From Pogonophryne albipinna (taxonomy: Eukaryota > Chordata > Actinopteri > Perciformes > Artedidraconidae), in assembly GCA_028583405.1 (NCBI GenBank), contig CM053260.1:18677401-18741400 (forward strand): a DNA stretch of 64,000 nt, read 5' to 3'. The notes under the pieces are model-generated. The model did not search any database, was not told the origin of the DNA, and saw only the letters and a program-made list of their open reading frames with translations. Numbering within the stretch: the stretch's first letter is position 1; every line of letters starts with the position of its first letter. Both the position numbers and the translations under genes were made by a program. Of the stretch, positions 1 through 22,854 are shown piece by piece.

Positions 1-221
1 CCACCTCAACTGGCTCCTTTCGACGCGAAGGAGGAGCGGTTCAACTCCGAGTCCCTCGTATTTATGTAATAAATGCAAAAAAACTGTAGTTTTTGTCTAT
101 GATGTAACAATATTTATACAACTTTATAAGCTATCAAATATGTTTTGCGGCTCCAGACAATAAAGATTGGTGGAAAAGGGGGCAAAATGGCTCTTTTGGT
201 CAAAAAGGTTGCAGACCCCTG
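1..221. mobile_element. Right end of a hAT-type DNA transposon
   Basis: The stretch ends in 'ggttgcagacccctg', which reads inward as CAGGGGTCTGCAACC, a typical hAT terminal inverted repeat. The sequence just after it (gtttagtggatcacat) resumes identically in the second r3hcc1 copy at about 9951, where no transposon is present. That places the element boundary at about 221. The left end lies outside the window, so size and target duplication cannot be read. No transposase frame is visible. The element sits in the r3hcc1 intron that follows the exon at 240-335. Confidence 0.7.
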
Positions 222-239
222 GTTTAGTGGATCACATAC

Positions 240-8362
<8,123 letters not shown>

Positions 8363-8403
8363 CTGTGGTCGGAGAGATTAAGTTAGCTTTATACTGAACT
8401 ACA

Positions 8404-8705
8404 GAGGTGGAGAAAGTACTTGTATCTTGTACTTAAATAAAAGTTGCAATACCACAGTGTATGAATACTCTGTTAAAAGTAAAAGTCAGATGTCCCATTT
8501 TCTAATAATATATATGTTTTGATTGTAATTATTGATGCATTAATTAAGGTATAAAACAAATGTAGTGGAGTAAAAGTGCACTATTTACAGCTTTGTAGTG
8601 GAGTACAGGTATAAAGTAGCCAACACTCAAGTAAACTACTAATAGCTCAAAATTGTAGTTAAGTACAGTACTTGAGTAAATGTACTTGGTTACATTACAT
8701 CTGAT
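8404..8705. repeat. MITE of the 'agtaaaagtac' family, copy 1
   Basis: The element starts 'agaggtggagaaagtacttg', is full of 'agtaaaagt' and 'tagtggagta' motifs, and ends 'gagtaaatgtacttggttac'. Similar blocks lie at 9290-9830, 12540-12712 and 14967-15395 in this window. It has no coding potential. It lies just 5' of the first assigned r3hcc1 exon, in the intron or upstream region. Confidence 0.65.
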
Positions 8706-9099
8706 CTAACGTTATCCTAACGGTTTAAAATAACCATCTATCGTTAGCCAAATACAAATTCACTATGGCAACTGTAGCCAGTAACGTTAGCTAGCAACCA
8801 GAGTGAGAAGTGACAATACCTAGATTACTTAAAAGTAAATAGAGCAGAAAGCGTGCTGGTTATAATGTGTGTTTATGTCAAACTAAAACAAAAGTTAGCA
8901 ACTTAAAACACAGCTAACATAATCTGGTTAACGTTCACTGTTGTTGTACTGGACGTTAGCTAAAGCTTGTAGTAACTCGAGCAGGCTCACCGTTATGGTA
9001 AAATTATCTTTGATTTGTTTTTGGACTTGAATTAAGTGAGTTTAAGTAATGTTGTAGCCGTAGAGAGCGAAGATTACTGCAAATACAGCTATAGGCAGC

Positions 9100-9200
9100 A
9101 GTGTATCAGTAGTTAGCTTGAAGTATTTAGCTACCGGAAGCAGATGTGTGTTGTTTTCAGGCGTTCCTTCAGGACCAGCATGACATCCGGTTAGATTTGT
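9100..9200 (-). promoter_or_regulatory. Possible r3hcc1 promoter or first exon
   Basis: The stretch carries two CCGGAAG/CCGGATG ETS-like sites ('ctaccggaagcag' at about 9131 and, on the minus strand, 'aaccggatgtcatg' near 9190), unlike the AT-rich surroundings. It lies about 800 bases 5' of the first assigned exon, where an ATG-bearing exon is needed. This is only positional inference; no donor site that joins it to 8362 was found. Confidence 0.25.
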
Positions 9201-9289
9201 TCACAATAAAAGCTACTTTATACAAATCTAGTTCAACTAAACCCACTAATAGTTGATGTGTTCATAATTACTCAAACAAAATACCATTG

Positions 9290-9830
9290 GTGGAAGATGT
9301 ATTCCGAATGTTTACTGAAGTAAAATTGCCAATACATTAATGATAGAAAACTCCATTACAAATAAAAGTCCTACATTCAAAACCTTACTTAAGTAAAGTA
9401 TGGAGGTTTTATCAGAACAATGTACTTAAAGTATGAAAAGTAAAAGGAGTAATTCTGCAGACAACAATAAACCTCCATGTGTGATTTATTTTCATATATG
9501 ACATTGTTAGATTCTATGATAGGCTATTATTGTTGCATCATTTTTGCTCTTGTAGATAAACAAAGTTTTCACACAAAACATTATTGACTTTCTGTTTTAT
9601 ATATCATATTCCACTTGTTTACCTTTACCAGTTAGTCCACAAGTTTATACTTTAACAGTATAACAAAATTCCATCTGAGATATAACTGAGTATAAGTATG
9701 AAGTAGCATTAAATTACTCATGTAAAGTACAAGCCCTTCGAAATTGTTCTTAAGTAGGCCTACAGTATGGTAAATGTACTTAATTACTTTTATCCAAATA
9801 CCGATGTTTGAACCAATTGCCCATACATAG
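9290..9830. repeat. MITE of the 'agtaaaagtac' family, copy 2, overlapping duplicated block X
   Basis: It starts 'ttggtggaagatgtattccg' and has the family motifs 'cttacttaagtaaagta' and 'aagtaaaaggagtaat'. From about 9590 to 9946 the sequence is duplicated at 12490-12835: both contain 'ataccgatgtttgaacc', 'tgcccatacatagaaatg' and 'cttcaagccgtatgcactct'. The X blocks bracket the truncated r3hcc1 copy. Confidence 0.6.
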
Positions 9831-10480
9831 AAATGCAATTTATTTTTCTTCAAGCCGTATGCACTCTGATATTTGAAATAAAGTCAAACTCAAGGAGCTA
9901 TAGGCCTACATATTTCAGGAAAACGTAAATGTATTCAGAGTAGCTCATAGGTTTAGTGGATCACATACCTGCCCGCCTGGTGGCCTTGCCTTTGGATTTT
10001 TGACTCGCATCAGCTAGTGCTCTCGTCTTCAGCGTCGGATGGCAGATGGAGAGAGCATGGAGTGCTGCACATGACATTTATCAACGTCAGTTCATTTTTT
10101 AATAATTATATTCCAAGCATGTATTGTGCAGTGAGGAGTTATACCTGCTGTCTCACTGGAGAAGACCCCCAGGGCGTGTGTGTCGTCCACCAGCTCGATC
10201 TTCATCCCACCATCACTGCAACACACAGGAAAGCACGTCAGGACACTGGCAGCTGGACCAATTGTTGAGGTCATCCGTTTTGAAAAGAGCAGGGAAGTCA
10301 TAGATCTCGATCATGGCAAAGCTTTTCCGGGCTGATGCACACGTTCTCATAAATGGAGTAGTCGTTGTGAACATGCTGAATGGAAACAGTCCCCATGTCT
10401 TTCAGATGTGCCTTGATCTGATAGAAAGAACACAGATAATGAATTACAATATACAGAATGTTGCTAATGTTGCATCCACA

Positions 10481-11676
10481 CAGGGGCGGCGCCAGGGGGG
10501 AGCTAGGGGGTGCTGAAGCACCCCCCAGGATTGCCAAAGCACCCCCTATAAATATTTTTTTTTTCTTTTTTTCCGAAAATTATTATTATTATTTTTATTA
10601 AATTAAATCAGAAAAATTATTGATTACATCAATGCAAATGTGAAACAAACAAATGTTTGACCAAAAACATAAAGCCAACACAGGTGATATGATTAGGCCA
10701 ATGGCCAGCACCCATTACATTTTTGACCTACCCATAGGCTAAATTACTTTGTGACACTTGAGTGACTTCCTGTTAGCTGGAGCCCAACAGCAAAGTGACA
10801 AATGGATCGTTTTTTAGTCCTTAAACGTCCACGTGTGGACACTCAATCAAAACCAACTGAAACCGAGAGGGATTCTGCACATAAAAGGCCTTGTGAGTAC
10901 AAGTAGCTTACTTCTGGGTCTGTGTTTCATTCAAGCTCTGCTCTGTGTGTGTGTGGCAAGAGCCATTTTGTGTGCGTGCGCAAGCGAGCGAGAGAGAGAG
11001 CTTGCGCACCGGTGGGTATCTACCGGAGATCGTTGTGGTTAGCATCTGGTGCTAGCTAGCCAAGCTAACGGATATAAGGAGCTTTTTCAACAACAAGGTG
11101 GAGGGAGAACTCTCTCCTGTCAGACTGAGTCTCAGGTAACCTCAACTCAGGTGAAGTAAAGGACTCTCAGTGTTTAGATAGTTAACTTTAGTCTAGTTAT
11201 CTCAGTGGGTCTCAAACGGTTTGTTTTAAAAGGGGAGTGATTTGTAAAATATCTATAAAGAAATAGAAAATCTGTTTACAGTTCTGTTTCATATGTATGT
11301 TGAGAGATACAGTATATCCATAGATCTCTTCATTTTGCTCTCAAAGTGCACCAGATTGATGCTTTTAACTTCAATATTTAAAAAAAAATCTTCCCCACTA
11401 AAGAAGGTGAGGACCCTCCTAGAGGAGGTGAGGTCCACCCCCCACTTGTAAAAATAGCACTTTACCCCTGCTTACACCTATATGCCGTGAGCTGATTACC
11501 GAGCCTTCATTGTAACAGTCGCGGGTACACTGTGTGTGCGTGTGGGAGTGTTGAAATAGAACATTCAACTGTAGCGCTGGTGTATTAATGAGAAACCCTT
11601 AATGTTTGAGCACCCTCTATGAAACGTCAAGCTACCCCACAGCACCCCCTAGAGAAAATCTCTGGCGCCGCCACTG
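10481..11676. mobile_element. Non-autonomous hAT element, 1196 bp, 8-bp target duplication
   Basis: Ends are CAGGGGCGGCGCCAGG and TCTGGCGCCGCCACTG, and the flanking 8-mer catccaca occurs on both sides (10473-10480 and 11677-11684). The parent r3hcc1 copy shows the unoccupied site at 'gttgcatccacatctcgcc' (978-996). No transposase frame is present. Internally it is related to the left part of the element at 1204-4841. Confidence 0.9.
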
Positions 11677-12074
11677 CATCCACATCTCGCCATATCCTCT
11701 TGCTAGTTAGCCAAACCACTGTCAAATGTACATCCTACAGTCTATTTCGCAATCTTTCGGAAATCTAGCTAGTTTAAAAAAAAAAAAGAGAGAAACAAGG
11801 AATGTTTTTTTGGTTACCCCCTGTGAAGGCTACAAGCTTCACAAACAAACACACATGCTAAAGGTTATGCTTTTTGTTCAGACATATACAGACACATTTA
11901 TTTGAAACAACTTTATTTTTACAAGAGTGCACGCAATCTTGTTTAATATAATTATTGTGAATTGCATTGTTTTAATCCTATTGTCAGTGTCTTGCAGCTC
12001 ACCTTGCTCCTGGCAAAAGGCTGCGCTGATGAAAACCACCTGCCATATAGATGTGTCAGCTAATTGGACTATGC

Positions 12075-12109
12075 CTTAAACACCCCTCAAACCCTGAGGG
12101 GTGTTTAAG
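12075..12109. other. Second copy of the 15-bp stem hairpin
   Basis: Identical arms and loop to 5375-5409, inside the r3hcc1 pseudogene intron. Surrounding bases differ at several positions ('ctatgcc' here, 'ctacggc' in the parent) while the hairpin has none. Confidence 0.7.
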
Positions 12110-12489
12110 GAGGCCACTTAATTTAAGCCACCTGTTTTTAGAGCCTCTTCCCCCTGCACTCAACAATGGACTGGCCGGCATTGCTATAAATGCCTGCAGT
12201 GAGAGGAAGGCTGTGTGTATTTGAGTTGCTCTTGGATAGAAGAGCACACAGAAAGTCACCCATTTTGGTGACGTTTTTTGTTTATTCATTAATGCTAGAT
12301 TGTATCTGTATATTTGATTAATAATACACCTTTTTTTCATCCTAATTGATTTTGTAACCCATCCTAAAACTATATATATATATATTGGGTAAATAAAATC
12401 CTTATTTTTTCCACATCAACCTGCATTACTAGTTTTTGCGTACCCTGGCTTCATACCCCCTGACCCAGCGATAGAGAATAGAAATCCTA

Positions 12490-12835
12490 GAAATGTACTT
12501 TGTTTTATATATCATGTTCCATTTGCTTGTACCTTTACCAGTTAGTCCACTAGTTTATACTTAAACAGAACATAACATTTTACATCTGAGATATAGCGGA
12601 GTAGAAGTATGAAGTAGCATTAAATGAAATTACTCATGTAAAATACAAGCCCTTCAAAATTGTACTTAAGTACAGTACTTGAGTAAATGTAATTAATTAC
12701 TTTCAACCAAATACCGATGTTTGAACCCATTGCCCATACATAGAAATGAAATGTATTTTCTTCAAGCCGTATGCACTCTGATATTTGAAATAAAGTCAAA
12801 CTCAAGGAGCTATACAAATTTCAGGAAAACGTAAA
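12490..12835. repeat. Duplicated block X, second copy
   Basis: This matches 9590-9946 over most of its length, with small indels, and includes 'ttgaaataaagtcaaactca'. It ends where the golga7 3' region begins. Since one X lies on each side of the r3hcc1 pseudogene, the tandem duplication that made the pseudogene probably included X. Confidence 0.65.
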
Positions 12836-13996
12836 TTTATTAAGATAAAACAAAACGAAATGTTTAAAGAAAAGTACACAAGGTGTATCAAACACCAACA
12901 ATAGCAATCATATGTGGGAATGAGTTTAAGGTTTCTGTGGTGGTTTGTTGATAATATTCAAAAAGGGTAAGACATTCGCAATATCGATGGTGAAACAGGA
13001 CTGTTGTACTATGACACAGACGGACATTTCTTAAAATGTACTTGGTGACGCTGTTACATTGTGATGGACTTATTAACAGTACCCACGCTCTTTCTTCACT
13101 CACAAACAAAACCAGTTGAAGAAGACAGCATGTTGCACAAGATCAAAAAAGTCACATTCATGCACAGACAAGAAAACATTTGCCTCAACAAAGGCTACAA
13201 CCAGCATGTAAATACTGTGAAGCACTGCCCATAACAGGAAAACTGTTTACAGACTGTGCCAACAACTCTATTCCTACATATTTCTTATTACAGTTTGACT
13301 TTAGATTATTGACATAAAATGATTTGCAAGTCAAAAATCACTTATATATATACCATGGTCAAAAAGCATTTAACACAATGGCACTATTAATAAAGATTAA
13401 TTGATCGATTTATACATCACCAAATGTATAAAAACACATTCATAAACATAACGAGGGATAGGCAGACAGTAGAGTATTTAAATAACAGATATAAGTATCA
13501 GATCAAATGTATATACATTAATTCAGGTTAAGCAGAAAGCTGAATATGTGCTGCCAGAAAGATGCAAGGTATCTGGTCGGAGTAATCAGCCTTTACAGAG
13601 AGGTAGAAAGAGGGGAAAAAAATTACGTTAGCATTAAAATAGCCAAAACATAGAGACAATGGAGTTTACCTTGTGTCTTTTTATGTTTTGGCTATATGGT
13701 AGTAAATATAGAATCATTTATTGTCATTATACAGGTACCATGAGATGAGTAGAGTTACTCCTTTTGTATGTAATGATTAAAAATAAGTCAATTAAAATGG
13801 GTCAGATATCATATTGACTGCGTATTAAAAAATGATAATTTTAAAACAAAGTTCATGGCTGAAAGTTTTAGGAAGAAATCCTAATTTATTGATGGTGGCC
13901 CTGCACTCGAGTTTAAAAGATTTTGTTCCAATCCCCCCCTCACAAGAGTCCGACTCTTCATTTGAAATACACCAGGACTCTCTTCTGCCAGGTTCT
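12836..13996 (-). other. golga7: golga7 3' UTR and downstream region
   Basis: The 1.16 kb after the golga7 stop codon holds no open frame with recognisable content. Minus-strand AATAAA signals are at 12836-12841 (tttatt on plus) and about 13715. The more distal one would give a 3' UTR of about 1.15 kb. UTR extent is inferred only from the signals. Confidence 0.45.
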
Positions 13997-15784
13997 TTAT
14001 CTTCCAGAGCCAATACTTCTCTCTTCAAAGATGGTAATTTCAACCTAGAAGATAGAAAGTTAAGGAAAAAACACATTGCAAATGAACATTTTCTTATATT
14101 TTCAAAAAAGTACTTTTCTTAGCATACAAAGCGTTACACCAGGTATTATTTACTACCTCATTTATTGGGCTATGTATCATATTTCCTTACGGATTAAAAG
14201 ACACTATTTAATTTTAAAGTAAAATTAGGCACATTTTAAAGAATAACCTGGCCAAGCTTGTAGATTAAAATATTACATAGACGAATAAGGATACGACTCT
14301 GAGGCCTCTCTCTATGGGGTCTGTCAACAGCAAGCCTCTGGGAGCGTAAATCTTTTCATTCTGGTCCTTGATGTACCGGGCAATCTTCTTTAAAACCTGC
14401 ACACAGAAAGACACATTGATTTGTATATCTGTTCAACCAGAGACATAAATATGAGCTAATTGATACACATAATAATATTAAAGCAGTTTTACCTTTTCAT
14501 AGTGTGTCTCCATACAGAGGAATATTGTGTAGGCAGTTATACAAGCCAGACATCCTTCCAAATACGACTTCCCTCCTAGTTTCTCTGCTTCTGCATACAA
14601 GTTGTTAAGAGTCTGGATGGTTTCCTCAAACTGCTGCTTATCAATCTGAAACAATGCAAATATTTAATTTATTTAGACACTTTCTTTTAACATTCAGTCA
14701 ATAAATCATTACATGGATGTAAACACAGTACGCACCCTAGGCTCCAGTTCAGAGGGAAACTTGGTATGGAACTTGGAGATGGTTCCTGAGCCGTAGTCTC
14801 TCTGGACGAACACCTTGGAAGAGGCAGTTGGCTGCTGAAGGTCCTGTAAACTGTGGGTCTGGGGCAGAACAACATTAACAATGAGGAGGATGCTTTCTTT
14901 CATGAAGAATATCTTTAAGGATTTGAACAGTAGCAGCTACTGTAATGCCAGCTGCAATGTCATCAGAGGCTGGAGAAGTACTCAGCATTTAAGTAAAAGT
15001 AGAAGTACCATACTGTAGGAATACTCTGTTATAAGTAAAAGTACAGCATTCAGTTTGGTCCATTTCAAAATAATATATATCAGATGTTTTGATTATAATT
15101 ATTATCAAAGCTGGTAAAGGTACAGCTAGTTTTAATGACTGTATTTACTACAGGGTAGCTTGTGAATTTACTCCAGGTGTAACTAAAGTCTTATTTAAGG
15201 GTTGATTATTTTTCACATCATTAATCCAAACGTGCAAAGTAAATAAAGGTATTATAGTGGAATTTAAGTACACAATTTACCCCTGAACTGTAATGGAGTA
15301 GAAGTACAAAGTAGCAAAACATTGAAATACTAAAGTAGAGTACAAATCCCTCAAAATTGTACTTAAGTAAATGTACTTAGTTACGTTATACCACTGTTAA
15401 TCATTAGACTAATTTAATCATGCTAAGGTTATTAACAAGCCAACAGCTACCACAAAATATATCGGTTTTAGATGTAATTGATATCCGATGAAAATTATTT
15501 CTGTTGACACTGTTGATTTAGGCTACTAAACACACATTAATCATATTACAATATAAAAGTATAAAATAATGTTTAGTACAGCGATCCACTAATAAGGGTA
15601 ACGTTAGCTAGCTTCGTTAGCTTACGTTTGCTGACCGATCCGCTGAAGCAGTATGAATGGCTAGGTTAGCCTTTATCGTCAACCAATATAAATAACTAAT
15701 TCTAACATTGTTAAATACCCAGGGATCCAATCACCTGTCATCATATTATAACGAATAAAACCACAAAAACCTTACCTCAGCCAT
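13997..15784 (-). CDS. golga7: Golgin subfamily A member 7 (GCP16)
   Basis: Five coding exons: 15776-15784 (ATG GCT GAG), 14736-14858, 14493-14645, 14295-14396 and 13997-14044. All have GT-AG borders, all introns are phase 0, and the product is 144 residues, near the 137 of human GOLGA7. It reads [80 protein letters not shown] and ends [15 protein letters not shown]. The CLAC segment holds the cysteines known to be palmitoylated in the family. GOLGA7 is the partner subunit of the ZDHHC9 palmitoyl-transferase that modifies Ras at the Golgi. The N-terminal 15 residues, [15 protein letters not shown], are longer than in mammals. The paralogue golga7b is the alternative; the placement with r3hcc1 fits golga7. 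Confidence 0.92.
14967..15395. repeat. MITE of the 'agtaaaagtac' family, copy 3
   Basis: It starts 'gaggctggagaagtactcag' and ends 'aagtaaatgtacttagttac', with 'agtaaaagtagaagtacc' and 'gtaatggagtagaagtac' between. It lies in golga7 intron 1, in an orientation matching the copy at 8404-8705. No coding potential. Confidence 0.65.
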
Positions 15785-15845
15785 TGTGGATATTTCCCTA
15801 CAGCTGCTACACAACTACGCCCCAGCTCAATCGACTTCCGGTGTT
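15785..15845 (-). promoter_or_regulatory. golga7: golga7 5' UTR and promoter with ETS site
   Basis: Read on the minus strand, 'caccggaagtcgattgagctg' lies about 45 bases before the ATG. CCGGAAGT is the consensus ETS/GABP site found at the starts of many housekeeping genes. The sequence between it and the ATG (ctgctacacaactacgccc on the opposite strand) has no TATA box. The exact start is not visible. Confidence 0.5.
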
Positions 15846-17186
15846 TTATTTTCAGAATAAAAGTAGAACTAGACACATCAAGTCCCTCACTTGGTTAATC
15901 CCTATAAATCTTAAACTGCACATTATAATTAAAGTGTCTGAGCCATAGACTGTATATATAAAGATCTGAGCACTGAAATGTGCTTCATAAATATCACGCG
16001 TTATCAACATCAAACCCCAAGCATATTGTTCAGGTCTCAGGCTAGAAAATGACATTCCCAGAACAAATGACTATATCTTCACTTCTAAAAGGGGTAAATT
16101 AATAATCTTTGTTCTCAAAGCAATGATAAACCTGTGAGTTGGATGTAGAAAAGTCAGAATCAATATAGATGTTTTTATTTTTAAAGTAAATTCAGATTGA
16201 ACATAGTAAAACAATGTAAATTATATTTTCCTTCCAAATAAAAGCATTACTTATAGTGAAATCCGCCCTTGCATGATGGGATAGTAGACTAAAAGTATAC
16301 TATATAATAAGTACCCTGTATCAAGATTGATGCAAAACAAGTGCAATTTGACCTTTTTAGAGAGGTTTAGAAAAAAAAAACCCACCTCTGGGGTCATTTG
16401 GGTGTATTTGCCATATCTCTCTAGAACCCATTGGTCGATTTTGATGATTGACACCTCTTTTGAACCGTTAGACCCAATAGAATCGAGGGGAAGTTCCTAA
16501 ATCCATCTAAACATTACCATTGGTGAATGAGAGTGATGCACAGCCAGCATTCCCAAACCGAAAGCTACGTTACGCTCTATATGAAAACTAGGCTTATTGC
16601 CATAAATATGATGATGGATTAACAGTAATCATTTCAAAGTGACACAGAGACATTGGATTAACCTTCAGCAGCGTTTATATGCGTTTTAATGCCATTGAAC
16701 ACAACTTTTGAAAGCAGCAAAGGTAAGACGTATTTGCCGTTTTGACCCCGTAAAGTGAAGTTGTGTGTTGTCTTTCCTGGCTTCGCTGCCGTGAGTTTTG
16801 GTCGCAGAGTGGTGATACTTATACCATTGGAATCTGTGGAATCTCAGCTTTCATATGTTATCTAGTTTGTGCAGATAGCATGAAGTATAACATATTTCTA
16901 CCGTGAGTTATGTGCTAAGTGCGTTAGCACTCTTTCGCTTAGTGCTAATTCAGAGGCTCGGCGCCGTTAGTTGTGTTTTGTTTAGGTAAAAATTGTTAAT
17001 ATCGTCAGTTAGCTGAGTTTCTTCCCGTTAAGTGGGTATGACACATTAATAGGTTGCTAAATGTTAAGAAGCCCTGAGAGACACAGTTTCGTGAATATTG
17101 TTGTGTTTTGCATGGGGTTTAACAGGTTAGGTCGTTTGACAATACAATTTTGCCTGTCCCATAGGTTATACATTTACATTCTTTAA
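15846..17186. other. Intergenic, no gene recognised
   Basis: Short open frames only (67 codons at most), none with recognisable content. 'catagactgtatatataaag' at 15946 is a short fish repeat seen again near 18436 and, reversed, near 25880. The block 16380-17050 has moderately higher GC, with 'agcactctttcgcttagtgcta' forming a weak inverted pair; its nature is unknown. Confidence 0.5.
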
Positions 17187-17650
17187 TGCAACTAGTCCAT
17201 ATGAAACCCTGGCAAGTAGTTATAACTCCATGTTTATTTATAACTATTTACAATTGAATTCCTGATATCAAAAAATTATTTAACTAGTTCAAATTGGATT
17301 TCTGTCAACAATTGGCATTTCGACTAGTTCAAATTGAATTCGTGATATCAGAAATTGGTATTTTTACTAGTTCAAATTGAATTGTAACAATTGAATTACT
17401 ATCAGAAATTCAACTCCCATTGAAATGAATGAGAACGATGCAATTCTCACTAGTTAAAATGGCATTTCTGATATCAGAACTACAAATTACAACTAGTTAA
17501 AATTGAATTTCTGATCAAGAATTTGCATTCTAAAGTTAAAATTCTATTTTTTTATATCAGAAATAAACATTAGTAGTAAGAATTGTTGATAAAGAATTTG
17601 CAGTCTTGCTAGTAAGAATTTATTTTTGATATCCTCCAGAAATTAATAAA
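17187..17650. repeat. Palindrome-rich repeat module, copy 1
   Basis: The block begins 'ctagtccatatgaaaccctg' and ends near 'gatatcctccagaaatt'. Between lie alternating short palindromes: ACTAGT, TGATATCA, GAATTC and CAATTG, joined by 'aaattgaatt' and 'cagaaatt'. Full second copy at 21884-22318 and a shorter one at 19441-19690, both inside rplp0 introns. No coding potential. Confidence 0.75.
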
Positions 17651-17818
17651 AAGCTAAATCTGCCTGCCATACCGTTCAGTCTTTGACGCTAAACAATTCA
17701 TCCCAAGTTCAGTTTGCTAAAATCATGTTATCATTAGCTTCGTGCTATATAACAACCCACACAACTTGTGATACGTATTCACCTTAAATGTATTGGATGA
17801 CATTATAGTAGTTTAGAG

Positions 17819-18322
17819 CAGAGTCCTGCATCGGCGGGTACCCGACAAAAAAAGTGATTCGCGGGTGGTATTTTTTCAAATGCTTTTTTCCGGGTAAAAC
17901 AAAGATGATGCGGGTCGGGTCGCGGATGTTGCATAATAAATATATTAAAATTATAATCATTTAGTTTAATGTTTAAATCCTCAGACCTCTCCCCAGCGGG
18001 ATCGCGCATAATCATAACCTCTGCAGCGCATCAATCTGCTGCTGAGCGAGTCACATTCGAAATGGCTGAGGTGAAGCTCTCTAGCGGAGAATACAGCATT
18101 TTCAATAACACTTCCTCAAGAGCGAAATCCAACGTCATCCTAGATGAAGAAAATAAACATCCCACGCTTTGAGACAAATATGCAACTGAGTGTGTTAATT
18201 GCACGTTTTCACTGTTCCTATATATGCGGGTTCGGGAACTAATTGGCAATATGTGCGGGTAGCATGGCGGGTTCGGTATTGCACGTAGCGTGTCTTGAAA
18301 ATCAGACCCGTGCAGGACTCTT
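17819..18322. mobile_element. hAT MITE, 504 bp, 8-bp target duplication
   Basis: The ends are CAGAGTCCTGCA and TGCAGGACTCTT. The flanking 8-mer gtttagag is present on both sides (17811-17818 and 18323-18330). Subterminal repeats 'cgggtacccg', 'gcgggtcggg' and 'gcgggttcgg' are typical of small hAT elements. The frame at 17969-18172 inside it is not recognisable as a transposase. Confidence 0.88.
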
Positions 18323-18633
18323 GTTTAGAGACATCTCATTATCAAAATCTACAGGTTAACCATGACTGAAGATAGATAACATCCTCAGATTTGATGTTGG
18401 AACTGTAGCAAAAGTTTTTGAGCATTGGTTCAAACCATAGACTGTATATATGTTTGAACCTTTATATATAGTCTATTTTTCAAACAAACCCTTTATAAAG
18501 CAGATACAAGTACTACAGTTATTATACACCCAACTTTATAAAATTACATAATCCCTCTGCATTTATCCACATGCAACATTATAGTTCAATACTTAAAGAA
18601 TCAGAAAAGTCAGGTTAAGTAAAGATGTTTTTT

Positions 18634-18639
18634 TTTATT
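18634..18639 (-). terminator. rplp0: rplp0 polyadenylation signal
   Basis: On the minus strand this reads AATAAA, about 50 bases past the rplp0 stop codon. Such a short 3' UTR is usual for ribosomal protein genes. Cleavage would be expected near 18610-18625. Confidence 0.75.
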
Positions 18640-18687
18640 GAATCATGGTGTCATTTGACTCAATCTTGGTTGTTCGCTGTATTTATT

Positions 18688-21725
<3,038 letters not shown>

Positions 21726-21883
21726 CTTTGCAGTGCTTCCAAGGATCGCTGAACAGCTGATTTAAAGACAAGGTAATATCTGCAGAAAGAATAAAAACAT
21801 TGTTAGATGCGATGTATAAAACGGAACATACGAAACGGAACATACGTGATCTGTACAACATGACATGTGGCCAAGTGCTAACA

Positions 21884-22318
21884 ACTAGTCCATATGAAAC
21901 CCTTCTATGGCAAGTAGTTATAATTCATATTTACAATTGAATTCCTGATATCAAAAAAAGGATTTGGAACTAGTTATAAAATTGTATTTCTGATAAACAA
22001 TTGGCATTTCGACTAGTTGAGATTGAATTCTTGATATCAGAAATTGGTATTTTTACTAGTTCAAATTCCAACTCCCATTGAAATGAATGAGAAACTATGC
22101 AATTCTCACTAGTTAAAAATCGGATTTCTGATATCAGAAATACACATTACAACTAGTTACAATTTGATTTCTGATCAAGAATTTGCATTCCAACTAGTTA
22201 AAATTCAATTTTTGATATCAGAAATAAACATTACTAATAAGAATTGTTGATATCAAGAATTTGCATTCTTACTAGTAAGAATTGATTTTTGATATCCTCC
22301 AGAAATGAATAAAAAATG
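21884..22318. repeat. Palindrome-rich repeat module, long copy (rplp0 intron 1)
   Basis: Full-length partner of 17187-17650: it starts 'ctagtccatatgaaaccctt' and ends 'gatatcctccagaaatgaat'. It abuts snoRNA copy E within a few bases. Confidence 0.78.
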
Positions 22319-22449
22319 AAATGTCTGAAACCTTTCGTGCCTGGCAGTCGAGTGATGCTAACTGACAGGTATAGCGAGGAAACAGTTTATTGTGCGCAGG
22401 GGGAACGACAAAGCAGTACCAAACAAGCTGCATTGTAACTTATCCTGCT
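22319..22449 (-). ncRNA. H/ACA snoRNA-like copy E (rplp0 intron 1)
   Basis: Essentially the same sequence as copy B, including the H box ACAATA and the terminal ACA. It is followed by the same fused rplp0 segment (22450-22612). Copies B and E with their flanks therefore come from one duplication of about 570 bases. Confidence 0.72.
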
Positions 22450-22612
22450 AGATCAAAACAACGACTCAAAAGTATCAACATGATAGTGACCGTTGAATTC
22501 ACTTCTCCAGGGAAAGAATAAAAACAGTTATATGCGATGTATAAAACGGAACATAGGCTACGTGATCTGTACAACATGCCATGTGGCCGACTGCTAACGT
22601 TAGCCGGCTAAC
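22450..22612. repeat. Duplicated rplp0 segment, second copy
   Basis: It reads 'gaattcacttctccaggg' followed at once by 'aaagaataaaaacag', the same fusion of an exon end with intron 1 as at 19868-20030. The splice donor of the exon remnant is kept ('tcacttctcc' reads ggagaaGTGA on the minus strand). It continues through 'gctaacgttagccggctaac'. Confidence 0.75.
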
Positions 22613-22785
22613 AGCTAGCGATGTATTGAGTAGGCCCAGTCACCACGCCGTGCTTTCACAGGAACCATAACATATATGTTAGTGCTAGAAGTGGTTCTTG
22701 TTATACCAAAAGCCGTATGTGGCCCTTCTTCGTTTAAAAGAAAAGGTTTATTTTTGTTTCCTAGAATAGCAGGAGCAGGCCTTAC

Positions 22786-22813
22786 CGTGACTAGAGGGTC
22801 GCGTGAAAGAAAG
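22786..22813 (-). promoter_or_regulatory. rplp0: rplp0 noncoding first exon with TOP start
   Basis: On the minus strand the sequence reads ctctttctttcacgcgaccc and ends at cacg|GTAAGG, a good donor. A pyrimidine tract at the start is the terminal oligopyrimidine (TOP) signature of ribosomal protein mRNAs. The start is placed at about 22813. Translation begins in the next exon, whose acceptor is near 21757. Confidence 0.7.
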
Positions 22814-22854
22814 AGAAACAGGAATTGACGCAAGCAGAATTTATACAAAATAAG

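Larger units (their letters stand above)
9969..12485 (-). pseudogene. Truncated tandem copy of r3hcc1 3' exons
   Basis: The copy repeats 222-1000 and 5005-5420 of the functional gene. It keeps the last two assigned exons at full length (9969-10064 and 10145-10215) with good splice sites. The third (about 10267-10417) is broken: about 220 bases, including the donor and following intron, are deleted, and two bases are missing at 'ctcgatcatggc' compared with 'ctcgatcacatggc' in the parent, which shifts the frame. No R3H exon and no acidic exon follow. A hAT element (10481-11676) interrupts the intron. The remaining part (11677-12485) is duplicated intron. It lies 5' of the parent gene in the same orientation. 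Confidence 0.85.
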